Part shown: in pieces, positions 10,985-22,519 of the stretch
Layout: every line of letters begins with the position of its first letter
Numbering within the stretch: the first letter of the stretch is position 1
NCBI RefSeq assembly: GCF_047675955.1
Contig: NC_132911.1
Coordinates: 80,954,708-81,018,707, forward strand
Origin: Chlorocebus sabaeus
Taxonomy: Eukaryota > Chordata > Mammalia > Primates > Cercopithecidae
Direction: 5' to 3'
Length of the DNA: 64,000 bases
The notes under the pieces: model-generated
The model's input: only the letters and a program-made list of their open reading frames with translations
What the model was told of the DNA's origin: nothing
Databases searched by the model: none
Program-made: the position numbers and the translations under genes

Positions 10985-11140
10985 CATGTATTTAACAAAA
11001 GCTTTCTGAGGCCCGGGAGTTTTGCTAGGCAGTGTTGATAAAAATGTGAAGACAGAAAACAGACACAGCTCTTACTCTCTCAGAGCTAATTCATATAAAT
11101 TCAGAGGCAGTGAATAAGTAAATAATAACCAAGACAGAAT
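10985..11140 (-). mobile_element. L2 fragment
   Basis: 'atttaacaaaagctttctgaggcc', 'tgctaggcagtgttgataaaaatgtgaagacagaaaacagaca' and 'tcttactctctcagagctaattca' follow antisense L2 3'-end order. Diverged. Confidence 0.5.
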
Positions 11141-11589
11141 ATTTTGCTTGTTAGTAAATGCTTACCTCTGTAAATGCAAAACATGAGTTATTTTAAACCT
11201 AGAATTTATATATTCCTAGTGACATGTTAAGCGCCTTTATTAGAACTTGGCTGTGGACTTAAAAAATATTAGGAAAAAAAAATCAAAGTTAATTTGTTCA
11301 TTAACTATGAGAAGTTAAAAAATTAAAATTGAATTTTTTTACCTTTACATAGAAAAGATGAAAATATTTTGTAATAGCATTTTATATCCTCTATAGCCTT
11401 TTAGCAACTTTTAGATTCTAAGAATTTAACAATAAAAATGTAAATAAGACATTGATTTATGTCCTAATATAGTTTTAAAATGCTGACTTTAAGAAGTTAA
11501 ATTTATTCTGGAATATTATGTAGTTCCTAAATCAATATGTTTGAGTCTTTTAGGAAAAAGTGTGGATCTTTTATTAGTTTACTATTAAT

Positions 11590-12152
11590 ACTATTTCTGT
11601 AACAAAGTTAGAAGCTCGAACCACCACCAGTTTGTTACCTTACGGTTCTGTAGGTCAGAAGTTCAACATGGTTCTCAATGGCCTAAAATCAAGGTGTCCA
11701 CAGGACTGTGTTTCTTTCTAGAGAGTTAAGGGAAGAATCTGATTTTTTTTTTTTTTTTTTTTGCTTATTCATGTTGTTGGACAAATTCAGTCCCTTGCTG
11801 TTGTAGCTGTTCTCCCTGTTTCTTTGCTGGCTGTCAGCTGAGAGCTGTTTCCAGCTTCTAGAGGCCACTCACATTCCTTAGTTATGGCCCTCTTTGTCTC
11901 CAAAGCCAGCAACAGTGGATTGAGACCCTTTCATCATTCTAAATCTTCCTTTCCTCTTCTTCCATTGCTGTATCTCTCCAATTACAGCCTTTTAAGAATC
12001 CATTGATTAGACAGAATCTCCCCCTCTCAAGGTTCATAACTTTAATTACATCTGCAAAGTCCCTTTTGCGGTAATAATGTAACATATTCACAGCTTACAG
12101 GGATTGAGGAATGGATATATTTAGGAGCCATCATTCTGCCTATCTCAGGTCT
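11590..12152 (-). mobile_element. old LTR, MLT1-like (ERVL-MaLR)
   Basis: From 'ttaccttacggttctgtaggtcagaagtt' through 'cttctagaggccactcacattcctta' and 'cataactttaattacatctgcaaagtccctttt' to 'gccatcattctgcctatctca' this follows the antisense order of a MaLR-type LTR. It is interrupted at 11742-11762 by a poly(T) run and unrelated sequence to about 11840. No internal retroviral sequence adjoins it. Subfamily not certain. The copy at 14.7-15.2 kb belongs to the same family. Confidence 0.55.
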
Positions 12153-12224
12153 CAATTGGGGCCATGCAGTATATCCAGTGTTTCATACCACTATTCTCAA
12201 TACTTTATATTAGAATAATAATAT

Positions 12225-12470
12225 TGATAATAGGTAAATTTTATTGGTTGTGTAATATGCTCAAGGTACTTTTCTGAGCCCTTTTACTAAATTTACTCAT
12301 TTAATCCTCAGAACTACCGTAGGAAGCAAACACTGTTATTGTTCCCACTTACAGATGAAGAAACAGGTACTGAAAGCTGAAGTAACTGGTCGAATTTCTC
12401 ACAGCCATTAAATGGTGAAATGGAGATCTGAACCTAGGTAGTCTGGTTCCAGAGTCTATGCATGCTCTGA
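12225..12470 (-). mobile_element. MIR SINE relic
   Basis: Antisense MIR: 'tactcatttaatcctcagaactaccgtagga', 'tgttcccacttacagatgaagaaacagg', 'tgaacctaggtagtctggttccagagtctatgc'. One of the better preserved MIRs here. Confidence 0.82.
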
Positions 12471-12534
12471 AGCTCAACATAATAAAAATAATTTCTCCAT
12501 ATCTGGATTTAACCAAACACGTGTTGATGATACA

Positions 12535-12725
12535 GTGGCTATGAATTCAGGTTCTAGCATCACATTGTGGATTCAAATTCCACCTACCCATTACTGAATG
12601 ACCCTGGGCAAGTTACTTAACCTCTCTGAGACTTAACAATAAACTGAACCAATGATAATATTTGAGAATTAAACAAATACTGTATGTAAGGTAGTTAGAG
12701 CACTGCCTCTACATACAGTCATTCA
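12535..12725 (+). mobile_element. MIR SINE relic
   Basis: Sense MIR: 'ggattcaaattccacctacccattactgaatgaccctgggcaagttacttaacctctctgag' and then 'gagaattaaacaaata'. It faces the antisense MIR at 12.2-12.5 kb, making a loose inverted pair. Confidence 0.8.
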
Positions 12726-12729
12726 TAAC

Positions 12730-13065
12730 AGTAGGGATACATTTTGAGAAGTGTGTCATTAGGCTATTTTGTTGTGTGAACATCATAGAGTGTACTTACA
12801 CAAACCTAGATGATGTAGCCTACTACATACCTAGGCTATATGGGATAACCTTTTGCTCCAAGCCTACAAACCTGCACAGCATATTACTGTACTGAGTACT
12901 ATAAGCAGTTGTAACACAATGGCAAGTATTTGTGTATCTAACCATGTCTAAACATAGAAAAATTGCAGTAAAAATACAGTATTATAATCTTAGGGACCAC
13001 TGTTATATATGTGGGCCATCATTGACTGAAACATCTTTATGCAGTGCAAGCAATAGCTAGCTGTA
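12730..13065. mobile_element. old interspersed repeat, possibly DNA transposon
   Basis: I recognise a multicopy sequence: 'gtgtgaacatcatagagtgtacttacacaaacctagatgatgtagcctactacatacctaggctata', then 'cattattatagtcttag'-type words. It belongs to a common mammalian medium-reiteration family, probably a non-autonomous DNA transposon, but I cannot name the subfamily. A repeat library match would settle it. Confidence 0.45.
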
Positions 13066-13279
13066 ATTATTTATGACAATTCAACTTTTAAAAACAGTAT
13101 TTATTATAAAAAGAATTGCCTTTAGATATCAGTCTCTCCTGAAAATAAAAACTGAAAATTAAAATTTTAACTTTAATACACTACAGTACTATCTCCTTTC
13201 TCAGACGCTGATTTCTCCTCACTCTAGGCTAGCATCTATCTTTCTAACCATGGTAGCTTCACTGTTACCTGATCATGCA

Positions 13280-14078
13280 TTCTAACTACTTTGTCCAGAT
13301 CCTAGTATCTGCAGGCTAATGTTCAAACTCTCTAGAAGGGCACCAGGACTTTTCACACATTCCAGAGACTCTCTCTTGCTGTTCTTCTGCTGGGTATTTA
13401 CACAGTCATCAATTGTAACTTCTCACTGCTCTCATTTGCTATTATTATTCTTTGAGGGAGACTTAGGTGTGTGGAGGGGATTCTGGGGAGTATGGACAAT
13501 GTCATATCCTGGGTCCCGGTCCATAATGCCTGCTAATACCACTCCAAATTCACTCTCTCTTTTAATAATCTTTCCTGCAGTTGCCTTAATTCAAACCCTC
13601 ATTATCCTTGCACGTTAAGCCATCTCTTAACAAATTGGTGACTTCCAGCCTCACTACCCTTCAGGCTTACTATCCTTGCTTGCTGAAATGATCTCTAAAC
13701 TATAAAACTCTGTATCTCCTCCTTCATACTATTCAGTGTCCCCTCTGCCAGTTCCTACAAATATTTTTCTTTTTTCTGTGCCTCTTGGTACCAGCTACAT
13801 GCTTCTACCATAACTTAACAGGTATCACACAGCTGTTTATTTCAATACTTACCTTCCCTTCTAAATGAGGAAGTCATGGAGAATAGGGCCATAAGAGATG
13901 GTTTTGCTTTAATGAATTTATGTTATTTCATGAAAATATAAATTATTGTATTATTGTGTCATCTGTCTCTTGTCACTAATCTGTGAACTCTCTAAGGGGA
14001 GATTCATTGTTTTATTCATTTCTCTTTTTCTTCTATGCCTGTGGCGTAGGAGGTACTTAGTAATTGGTCAACAAACAA
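13280..14078 (+). mobile_element. L2 fragments
   Basis: Sense L2-like words occur in order: 'gttcaaactctctagaagggcaccaggac', 'cttgctgttcttctgctgggt', 'ctgtgaactctctaaggggagattcattg' and 'ggaggtacttagtaattggtcaacaaac'. They are interrupted by unrelated DNA (about 13440-13500). Old and fragmented. Confidence 0.5.
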
Positions 14079-14214
14079 TTTGGGAAGAATAATCCAGAAT
14101 ATATACAGTTTTTTAGTCTGCTTAAGTCTAAATAAATATATGAAACAATGTATTGGGAATATATATGATTTAATTATGATTATTATATACAATTCAGTTA
14201 TGATTTTAGAAGAA

Positions 14215-14468
14215 GCACAATTCAGGTACTGTGGAGCCGGAGTGCCTGAGTTTGAATTCTAGCTCTGCCACTTACAAGCTTGGGGAAGTTTGCTTGGGAA
14301 AGCTCATCAAAATTGTGTTTGTTCTTTGTCTGTAGAAGAAGAATGATAATAGTGACTGTCTTGTAAGTTAATAGAACTAAATGAATAATATTTATAACGT
14401 ATCTATGACTTTAGACTCTATAATAGTGTCTACCACATAGTAAATGTTCTTCAAGTGTTTGTTAAATA
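14215..14468 (+). mobile_element. MIR SINE relic
   Basis: Sense MIR: 'gtggagccggagtgcctgagtttgaattctagctctgccacttacaagcttggg' and 'gtgtctaccacatagtaaatgttcttcaagtgtttgtta', so both the tRNA-derived head and the tail are present. Confidence 0.8.
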
Positions 14469-14689
14469 AAAACGTAGTAGTTTTTATTCTCATTGCTTTT
14501 GATGATAGTTAATGGTCTTGAAATACAATGATTTAGAAAAAATAGTCGCATGCTTTGTAATGGTGTTTTGAACTAAAAGTTTTTTTACTCAATGATTTTT
14601 AATATTGTACATTATAGAATGATCATATATATTCCTTCAACATTTAGAGAGTACCTGTGTGTGATATCTCTAAGGACACACTTACATAT

Positions 14690-15212
14690 TTTCTCTTTCT
14701 ATTATTTTTCTGTTGCCATTATACCAAATTGCCACAAACTTAGTTGCTTTAAACAATGTAAATGCATTATATTCTTGTTCTATAGATCAAAAGTCCAACA
14801 ATAATCTCACCAACCTAAGATCAAGTTGACAGCAGGGTCGCACTCTTTACTGGAGTGTGCAGGCTAGAATCTGTTTTCTTGCCTTTTCTCATTTTGGAGG
14901 CTGTCCACATTCATTGGCTCTTGGCCCCCTTCTTCTACCTTCAAAACCTACAATGCTGCATCTCTCTAATCATTGTGGCATAATCACAGGTGTTTCTCTG
15001 ACCACAGCCAGGAATGGTTCTCTGCTTTTAAAGGATTCTTGTGATAAAATTGAACCCACCTGGGTAAACCATGTCAGTCTTCCCATTTCAGGAACCTTAA
15101 CTTGATTACATGTGTAAAGTTCCTTTTCCTATGTAAAGTAATTTATTCACAAGTTCTATAGATTAGACTATGGACCTCTTTGGGGGATATTATTCTGCCT
15201 ACCATGCTGTTG
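14690..15212 (-). mobile_element. old LTR, MLT1-like (ERVL-MaLR)
   Basis: Antisense LTR: 'aaattgccacaaacttagttgctttaaacaatg', 'cttgccttttctcattttggaggctgtccacattcattggctcttggcccccttc', 'ccacagccaggaatggttctctgcttttaa', ending 'tttgggggatattattctgcctaccatg'. More complete than the copy at 11.6 kb. A solo LTR: no retroviral internal region on either side. Confidence 0.6.
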
Positions 15213-15424
15213 TACTGTAAATGAGTCACTGCGGAAAGGTAATAGGTTGTACCTTCTGAAAATAAAGATAATGTTAGCGAGATTGTGAACAGTAGTGTCA
15301 GTATCATTTATGCCTCTACTGGTTGTTGAGAGCAAAGTTGGCTTAGGTACTGCAGGGCTCACTGATTATGTCTTTGTCTCCTAGGAGTTTTATTCTATTA
15401 GAGAGGGAAGAATACATTCGTATT

Positions 15425-15508
15425 TGTTGCATATCTGCTGTGTCCTAGGTAGTCTACAATGAATTACAGATACATTAAGACCATTTAATTTCTACAATAA
15501 CTTTATGA
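15425..15508 (-). mobile_element. MIR fragment
   Basis: 'atctgctgtgtcctaggtagtctacaat', 'taagaccatttaatttctacaataactttatgagg' is an antisense MIR end, cut off by the LTR that begins at about 15.51 kb. Confidence 0.5.
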
Positions 15509-15509
15509 G

Positions 15510-16082
15510 GTGTGGTAGGAGACCTTCTAAGATGACCCAATGATCTCCATCACATAGCACTCACCCCCTTGTATAATCTCCCTCCTTTGAATGTAGGCTT
15601 GACCCAGTGACTCTACCAATGAGCAGAGTAGGACAATAGTGATATTACATCATTTCTGAGATTGGGTTCCAGAAAACTATGACTTTTCTCTTGCTTACAC
15701 TATCTCTCTTTTACCCTCTTATTTGTTTGCTTTGATGAAGCAAGATGCAATGTGGTAAACTGCCTTTGAAAGAGACCCACATGTCAAGAAACTGAGCATC
15801 TCCTATGGCCAACAACCAGCAAGTAACGGAAGCCCCAAGACGAACGGCTTGTGCAAAACTCAATTCTGCCTACAACAAGAGCATGAATTGAGATGCAGAT
15901 CCTTCCCTAGTTGATCCTTGAAATGCTTGCAGCTCTGTGGACATCTTGATTGCAGCCTTGTGAGAAATTCTGAACCAGAGGACTTTGTATGCCTTACCCA
16001 TAGGACTTAGAAGACAATAAATGTTTTTCAAAGAAGTAAGTTTGGGGATTATTTCTTATGCAGCAATAGATAATGAATAATA
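15510..16082 (+). mobile_element. old LTR, MLT1-like (ERVL-MaLR), sense
   Basis: 'tgtggtaggagaccttctaagatgac', 'gcaagatgcaatgtggtaaactgcc', 'ggccaacaaccagcaagtaacggaagcc', 'ccttgattgcagccttgtgagaaa', then the polyadenylation signal in 'gacaataaatgttttt' and 'ttatgcagcaatagataatgaata' give a full LTR order. It is opposite in orientation to the LTR at 14.7 kb, so the two are not one provirus. Confidence 0.6.
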
Positions 16083-16134
16083 AAGTAAATATGGTTTTTT
16101 GGTATTGACTTCAAAAATGTTTGAAGATTTTACT

Positions 16135-17015
16135 GTTATATAATTGTACATATTTATGGGGTACATGTGATATTTTGATACATGCATATAATGTGTAATG
16201 ATCAAACTGGGGTAATTTGAATATCCATCACCTCAAATGTTATTTAGTGGTATTGGGAACATTCCAAATCTGGTAGGTATTTTGAAATATACAAAAGTTA
16301 TTTATATATATAAATATATGTAATATATTTATTAATATGCCATATATGTGTATGTATGTATAAATGCCATATATATACCATATATATTCATTATATGTGA
16401 GAGACATGTTTTCTTTTATACATTTATCCACTGATAAACACTTAGGTTCCTTCCTTACCTTGGCTATTGTGAGTAGTGCTGCAATAAACATGGGAATGTA
16501 TATAGTCTCTTTGATGCACTAATTTTCTTTCTTTTGGATGTATACCTAGCAGTGGGAAGGCAGGATCATATGGTGGATATATTTTTAGTTTTTTGAGGAA
16601 CTTTCATACTGTTTTTTACAGTGGCTGTGCTAATTTACATTACCCCCAATGGTATGTGAGTGTTCACATCCTTGCCAGTATTTATTATTTTTTGTCCTTT
16701 TGAAAATAGTCATTTTAACTGGAGTGAAGTGATATAATTGTGGCTTTGATTTGCATTTCCTTGATGATTAGTGATGTCGGGCATTTTTTTTCATATACCT
16801 GTTGGCCATTTATATGTATTCTTTTGTGAAGCATCTATTTAGATCATTTGTCCATTTGTAAATCAGATTATTTGCTTTTTTGCTATTGAGTTGTTTGAGT
16901 TTCTTATGTATTCTGGTTATTAATCCCTTGTTGGATGGATAGTTTGCAAATATTTTCTCCCATTCTGCAGGTTGTCTCTTTATTGATTGTTTCCTTTGCT
17001 GTACAGAAGCTTTGC
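16135..17015 (-). mobile_element. L1 3' end, old primate/mammal subfamily
   Basis: Antisense L1: the 3' UTR words 'tatttatggggtacatgtgatattttgatacatgcatataatgtgtaatgatcaaa' lie at 16.15 kb. ORF2 C-terminal sequence in reverse follows ('gtgctgcaataaacatgggaatgt', 'tgtttgagtttcttatgtattctgg', 'tccttgttggatggatagtttgcaaatattttctcccattctgcaggttgtctctt') and stops near 17015. Part of the 3' UTR and ORF2 end is missing and replaced by TA-rich sequence (16305-16400). L1MA/L1PB-like age, 5'-truncated. Confidence 0.87.
16300..16400. repeat. TA-rich low-complexity tract inside L1
   Basis: 'tatatatataaatatatgtaatatatttattaatatg' and 'ccatatatgtgtatgtatgtataaatgccatatatatacc' sit where the L1 would have its 3' UTR middle, the ORF2 stop and the 'gtgtatatgtgcc' segment. 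Confidence 0.8.
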
Positions 17016-17129
17016 TTTAGTACAGATAAGAAAACAAAAACTTGAAAAGATTAGGCAACTTCCTGGATCACTTTATTATTAGTAGAAGCTCTTTCCACTG
17101 CAAGTAATGATGATAATAGTAATAAAATT

Positions 17130-17392
17130 AAAGTATTGGTAGTTGCTTATGTTTACTGAGCACTTACTAGGTATTAGACACCTTTCAATGCATTTTATAT
17201 GTTATAATCTTAGATTATTACAACTTTATAAAGTAGGTACTATAATTATCTCATTTGATAAATGATGAAATTGGATTTAAGAGAGGTTAAAGTATATTCC
17301 CAAGATCCACAGTGAGCCAGTAGATTGGCAAGATTTGAACTCCAGTTGTATGGCTCTTGAATTCTCACTCTTAACACTATAATAAATTGTTC
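17130..17392 (-). mobile_element. MIR SINE relic
   Basis: Antisense MIR over nearly full length: 'ttactgagcacttactaggtattagacacc', 'tataaagtaggtactataattatctcatttgataaatgatgaaattgg', 'gagccagtagattggcaagatttgaactccag'. Confidence 0.8.
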
Positions 17393-18614
17393 CCTAAAGA
17401 TCCATGCTATGAGGCAAAAGGTGATGGTGCAGCAGGAATATATGAAAGGTTGTAATTTGTCAGGCAGATGAGATTATCCCTGACCAAGTTATTACGAAAT
17501 GCTGTGGCACTAGGAATGTATCCGACCTGGCTCTAGAAGGCTGGGTAGAATTTAAGATTCTGGCTGTTAGAGGAAAGAGCATAATCAGCTGAGTAAGATA
17601 GCTGGAGAAGCATGAGATGGAAGACACCAGCTCACAGCGTCTAGAGCTGCATCAGGATGAGGAAAAGTGGGAGATAAATTTAGAAAGCTGGTTTGGGGCC
17701 TGGAGATAGTTATGTAAAAAAAGAAAATGAATGTATTGTTTATTAAAAAAACTGATTCTTGAGGTTTGTGACTAGTAGTTTAAATCAACTACATCTTAAA
17801 CGGTTTAGTGGCAAAATTATAGAGATAATATTTGGGTAGAGTTGAAACACACAGGGAATCAGATTGTATAGATTGTATGAAAATATGAAATTTAGTTTCA
17901 GTACAGTACAAAAGAAAACTATGAATGTACACTGTACATTTTGTGAGGTTAAACTTCTTGACACGTTAAAAAATGTGTTAAATTTATATTTAGTTTCAGC
18001 AAAACTGCATGAATCATTATATATGAACATGTGCAGGCATTTTTTTTCTTATAAAAATAGTATTATTGGTGATTACATTCAAAGAACATTAAGCATTCCA
18101 CTAAAAACAGAGCTTGTAGAAATGAAGAAAAAATATCATTATGATGGTGTTTTAGTTACCTGGGAGTAGGCCTTAAAACCACAAGTATTTTTTCCTCAAA
18201 ACATCCAGATTCACTAGATGAAAATTTAATTTTGTAGGATGTCTGTACTGTTCAACTTTGATTATGGTGTGAACTTTCAATTTAGACAATTTATCATTAC
18301 ATGGAGAGGAATTTTTTCTCTTAAGCCAGATTGAGTTTTCTTTCCAGGGAATAGATGAATCCAGGAGAAATTTTTCCACAGCTTATATCTAGCCAAAAGC
18401 AGTGGCCATGGAGGAATGGACAGCTCATTGAATAATGACAAAAGGAAAATATGTAATATCTTTTCCTATAGTCTCTCTTTGACCTTGACATATCTCAAAA
18501 TTCTCCACTTCATAGATTAAAGCAGTTTACATTTTGACTCCTAAATTTGGGGGTTGGACTTCTGCTTCAAAACAGTACAAAGCAGGCAGTTGATAATATA
18601 AAATATATGCAGAG
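17393..18614. other. non-coding stretch, nothing recognised
   Basis: AT-rich. Two overlapping frames of 80-100 codons on opposite strands (17785-18169) have no recognisable domain and look like chance. No repeat identified. Confidence 0.5.
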
Positions 18615-18715
18615 GCCTGACTGATTTGTCTCTGACAGTTGTGTGACCTTTGTAAGGTCTCTTAACTGTCAAGGCCCTCAGTTTCTTAATCTCTCATCTG
18701 CTTGACATGTCCTCT
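18615..18715 (+). mobile_element. MIR fragment
   Basis: 'gacagttgtgtgacctttgtaaggtctcttaactgtcaaggccctcagtttcttaatctctcatctg' is the central MIR segment. Confidence 0.6.
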
Positions 18716-18719
18716 AAAT

Positions 18720-19594
18720 TTTTTGTTTTGTTTTAATGTATTAAGATTCTACAGACCAATTTTTTATGGCTGCAGTTTCAACCTGATTGTGCAGTTAAAC
18801 ATGTGGGCTTTTGTGCTGTCTATATGTTTTATTTGAAGTCATCTTTCCTATGTCTGCAGCTTTACAGGAATAACATAATTACATCCATAAGAGAAGCTAA
18901 GTCCTAAATTCCTAGCCTAGCCCAAGTTTGGCTCCTATTCTTGCTAATTTTGATCTCAAAATTTAGGAAAGGCTACTCCCTCTACCTCATAGGCAGACAG
19001 ATTCTGTACCATCCCAAGAGGAATGATCTTGAAGTCCTTTCATTTTAAAATATCTCCCTTTTCTGTATGTATTTAAGTGTTTGTACTGTATATCTTACTG
19101 CCATAAAAGAGGAAGCCAGTGAGGTAATGAGGAAAAAATATATGGCAATTATTTGACCTGACATCATTAACCTTAACAGCCTCAGCATCCAATACCTAGC
19201 TGCATCCCCAACCCCTATGCTCTCACCCCTGGAAGACTGCAATGACTCTTAAAAACAGGACATTTCTTTGAAAAGAAACCTTGGGAACTCTGGATAGGGT
19301 ATTTTGAACAAGAGTTCTTCACTCATTACTTCAGTTTCAGGACGAGTCTGAGGTCAATATTCTTATATCACTCAAAAAATATGAGTAGAATAAAGGATTA
19401 TATATACATAACACTAGCATTTCACATGATTTCCAAACAGAAATTATCCAGAAGTCCTGGTTTTTCTTGAGTTTCTGAATTAATGAATTTTTCCTCCTCA
19501 TTTTAGAAGGATATAATGATTAAAAATTGTTCCCAAGTACTTCTGGGCCATAGAAATTCTCCGACAGTTGGATAAAGAAGATTCTGTAGAGTTG
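18720..19594. other. non-coding stretch, nothing recognised
   Basis: No gene and no clear repeat. Sequence composition is average for the window. Confidence 0.5.
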
Positions 19595-19752
19595 CAAGAA
19601 CTGGGCTTGAAGTTAAGGAGACCTGATAGCTTACATCCACATATGCATTGAGTTGAGTGCCCTTGAGCAAATGATAGAACATCTGAGGACTTTAGTACCT
19701 CATGTGAAAATGAAGAATGTGGGCTAGATAAATTTAGTGAACTTTTATAATT
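19595..19752 (+). mobile_element. possible MIR fragment
   Basis: 'gggcttgaagttaaggagacctgatagctt', 'gagtgcccttgagcaaatgatagaac', 'acctcatgtgaaaatgaagaatg' follow MIR order weakly. It ends at the AluY target site. Confidence 0.4.
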
Positions 19753-20090
19753 CTAAATTTATGTGATTCTTTTTTTTTTTTTTTTTTTTTTTGAGACGGA
19801 GTCTCACTCTGTCACCCAGGCTGGAGTGCAGTGGCGTGATCTCCACTCACTGCAAGCTCCGCCCCCAGGGTTGACGCAATTCTCCTGCCTCAGCCTCCCT
19901 AGTAGCTGGGACTACAGGCGCCCGGCACCACGCCCGGCTAATTTTTTGTATTTTTAGTAGAGACGGGGTTTCACGGTGTTAGCCAGGATGGTCTCGATCT
20001 CCGGACCTCGCGATCCGCCCATCTTGGCCTCCCAAAGTGCTGGGATTACAGGCGTGAGCCACCGCGCCCAGCCTAAATTTATGTGATTCT
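19753..20090 (-). mobile_element. AluY with perfect target-site duplication
   Basis: Full-length antisense Alu (19771-20073): a 22-nt poly(T), 'gagacggagtctcactctgtc', both monomers, and the 5' end reading 'accgcgcccagcc'. Young diagnostic words include 'gcaagctccgccc' and 'tttcacggtgttagccaggatggtctcgatctc', typical of AluY. The 17-base duplication TAAATTTATGTGATTCT is perfect at 19754-19770 and 20074-20090. This is a recent catarrhine-age insertion into a MIR-like target. Confidence 0.97.
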
Positions 20091-21630
20091 AAAAGTAAGT
20101 TGCCAGATGTCTGTAGATACTTTGGATTACATTCAGGCACCAAGGCGAATGTCAACAGGTAGTGCTGCTTAGCTAGGCTTTGACATTATCCAGAGTAGTA
20201 GAGGTGGAAGCTTAATTCACTTGGTTTCCAAAAACTTCTGAGGGATGGGTTGCCCTGAGAATATAAGACAAGGCTAGTCTTTGCTACACCATCTTGAAGT
20301 GTTTTGTTTTATAATCAGTTTACAGATATTTAGTAAATTTAAGGTGACTTTTAGCCATTATTACAGAAAGACAGTATGAAATCTATGATTTCTTTACTTA
20401 TTTGTTTTAAATCCTATTATTTAAAAATTATCCTTGTTAGAAAATCTTACTAAGGTTTATTAATCCAATGGCAATCAATGAAATAAGATTTCATTGATTG
20501 TACTGAATGTATGACACTGTATTAGTCACTTTGGGAGGATATAAACATTTATGGGAACGTGCTTGCCCTTAGTTTGTATGTTAGGAGAAGAGAAAAGTCA
20601 CAAAGAAATAAAATATGAAGAAGAATGAAAGAATCAAAATGCTCAGGACATTTTGCAGAAGAATGGAATTATTCTAAAAGAAAGAATGTATCCTTTGGAT
20701 TTTTAATGAAATAATTTTGGCAGTACTTTTTAAAATTAAAGATTATTTTACTCAGAAGCAGATTGAAATCTTTCTTTTTCCAGCCTGCAGAGCTCTCTTT
20801 AAAGATAAATGTTGCAGTGGTATTTTTAATTATTAAGGCTGGACACTTATTTCCTTCTTACACTCACACACTTCCAGGGGGATTTGGAACATGGAAGAAT
20901 TTGATAGCTATTTAGAGAAATGAGAACGTAGGTCTTTATAACTGCAAACGTTACTTTCCAGTTCTAAGTTCAGGCTCTATTCTCCATGGTATTGAATCTT
21001 CCAAGTTGTAATACATCAATATAATGTATGATCTGTGCCTGAACATCCAAATATTTGTAAGTTTCTAGGATGGATGAAGGCAAGTTTGTTTCAGCTAGCT
21101 TTGTTATGGTTTACTTTTTTCTAAGTGCTTAGTAACTTACCAATTAAATATATAATTTGGAAAATAAAATGTGATGATTTTTTTTCTTTCACAAGTAACT
21201 GTAGCTCAAACACAAAGCAATACTAATGTAGTCTGGCTGTCTATGGGCAGATTACCTGAAGCAATGTCTGAGCATGTTTACTCATAAGCTTAAGACAGCC
21301 CGAAAATATTCATTTTGGGAAAATAATGATTTCTGCTCACCTATCAGAACCTCAAACTACATATGTGCTTAAGTATCGTTTAGTGAAGGTAAATAAATTT
21401 TTTTAGACATGGTCATTTTATTTAATAATACATATACCATGTTATCACTATAGAATGTAAATTCAGGTTAGACAAGAGAATTTCAGAAGTGTAATAGCAT
21501 TCTGTAGTATATAAAAATGTGTATACACTGACCAAACCAGGTTGCTCATAAAACATTAATCAATTATATTATAGGTAATTTGTTTAGTTTAATGTTTATA
21601 ATCCTTATGGAGAAAATAATCAAAACACAC
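20091..21630. other. non-coding stretch, nothing recognised
   Basis: AT-rich, short frames only. No repeat that I can name. Confidence 0.5.
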
Positions 21631-21932
21631 ATTTATTTATTTATTTAGAGACAGGATCGCACTTTGTTGCCCAGTGCAGTGGTGTGCAATGGTGTGATCT
21701 CGGCTCACTGCATCCTCTGCTTCCCAGGCTCAAGCAATTCTCCTGCCTCAGCCACCCGAGTAGCTGGGACTACCAGTGTGCGCCACCATCCCTAGCTAAT
21801 ATTTGTATTCTGAGTAGAGACAGGGTTTAATTATGTTACACAGACTGGTCTTGACCTCCTACACTCAAGAAATCCACCCACCTCGGCATCCCAAAGTGCT
21901 GGGATTACAGGCATAAGTCACCGTGTACAGCC
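21631..21932 (-). mobile_element. Alu, old (AluJ-like)
   Basis: Antisense Alu starting with a decayed (ATTT)n tail, then 'agagacaggatcgcactttgttgcccag', 'ctcggctcactgcatcctctgcttccc', ending 'ataagtcaccgtgtacagcc'. High divergence fits AluJ. 'aacacacattt' before it and 'aacgcacacgttt' after it may be a decayed target-site duplication. Confidence 0.93.
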
Positions 21933-22519
21933 AGCAACGCACACGTTTAGAAAGTGTTTACCTTTCCATGAGTGCTTAAAATACAAATTTATATTTCAAG
22001 ATGATATTTAAAAATTATTCTAATATAACAGCAGCAATATAATTCTACAATTACAAAAGAACTAAACTAGAATCCATAAGTTATTCTCATTGTTTATAAT
22101 TATGATTCTTTAATAAATACTACTAGTATGAAGCTCTATTGTAAGCTTTCTAGATTTGGTTTAAACACATACACATACACACTTTCAGCTGTGGGAGGCT
22201 TTACAGATTCTATTCCATGCGCTTTCTAGACAGAGCTCTAAAAGAGCCAGCCAGTCCACAAGACAGATAGATAAAAAGTTAAATTAACTGGGGCAAATAG
22301 GGCTCTTATATAAATTCCCAAACATGTGAGATTCTGCAGCAAACTGGGAGTACTTCAGGGTTGGCCTGCTGTCTTCTTTAGAACTAATTTCTCCTCGATA
22401 GTTTAAGAAGGTGGACATTTTAACACTATCAAGTGCATTTAGGTGACATGTTTCTTTTGTGTTAACTTGACTCCCCTGAATGACCTAGTTGGTAAACTAG
22501 TCACGAATAGTTTGATCAC

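Noticed and set aside
11590..15212. A provirus bounded by the LTR-like sequences at 11.6 and 14.7 kb
   Set aside because: They share orientation and family, but between them are MIRs, L2 and a DNA-type repeat with no gag, pol or env, and the left copy is interrupted differently. Separate solo LTRs are more likely.
19763..19957. 64-codon frame in the AluY, and similar frames at 28.1, 29.6 and 55.8 kb
   Set aside because: Translations of antisense Alu sequence (SHSVTQAGVQW-type), not genes.
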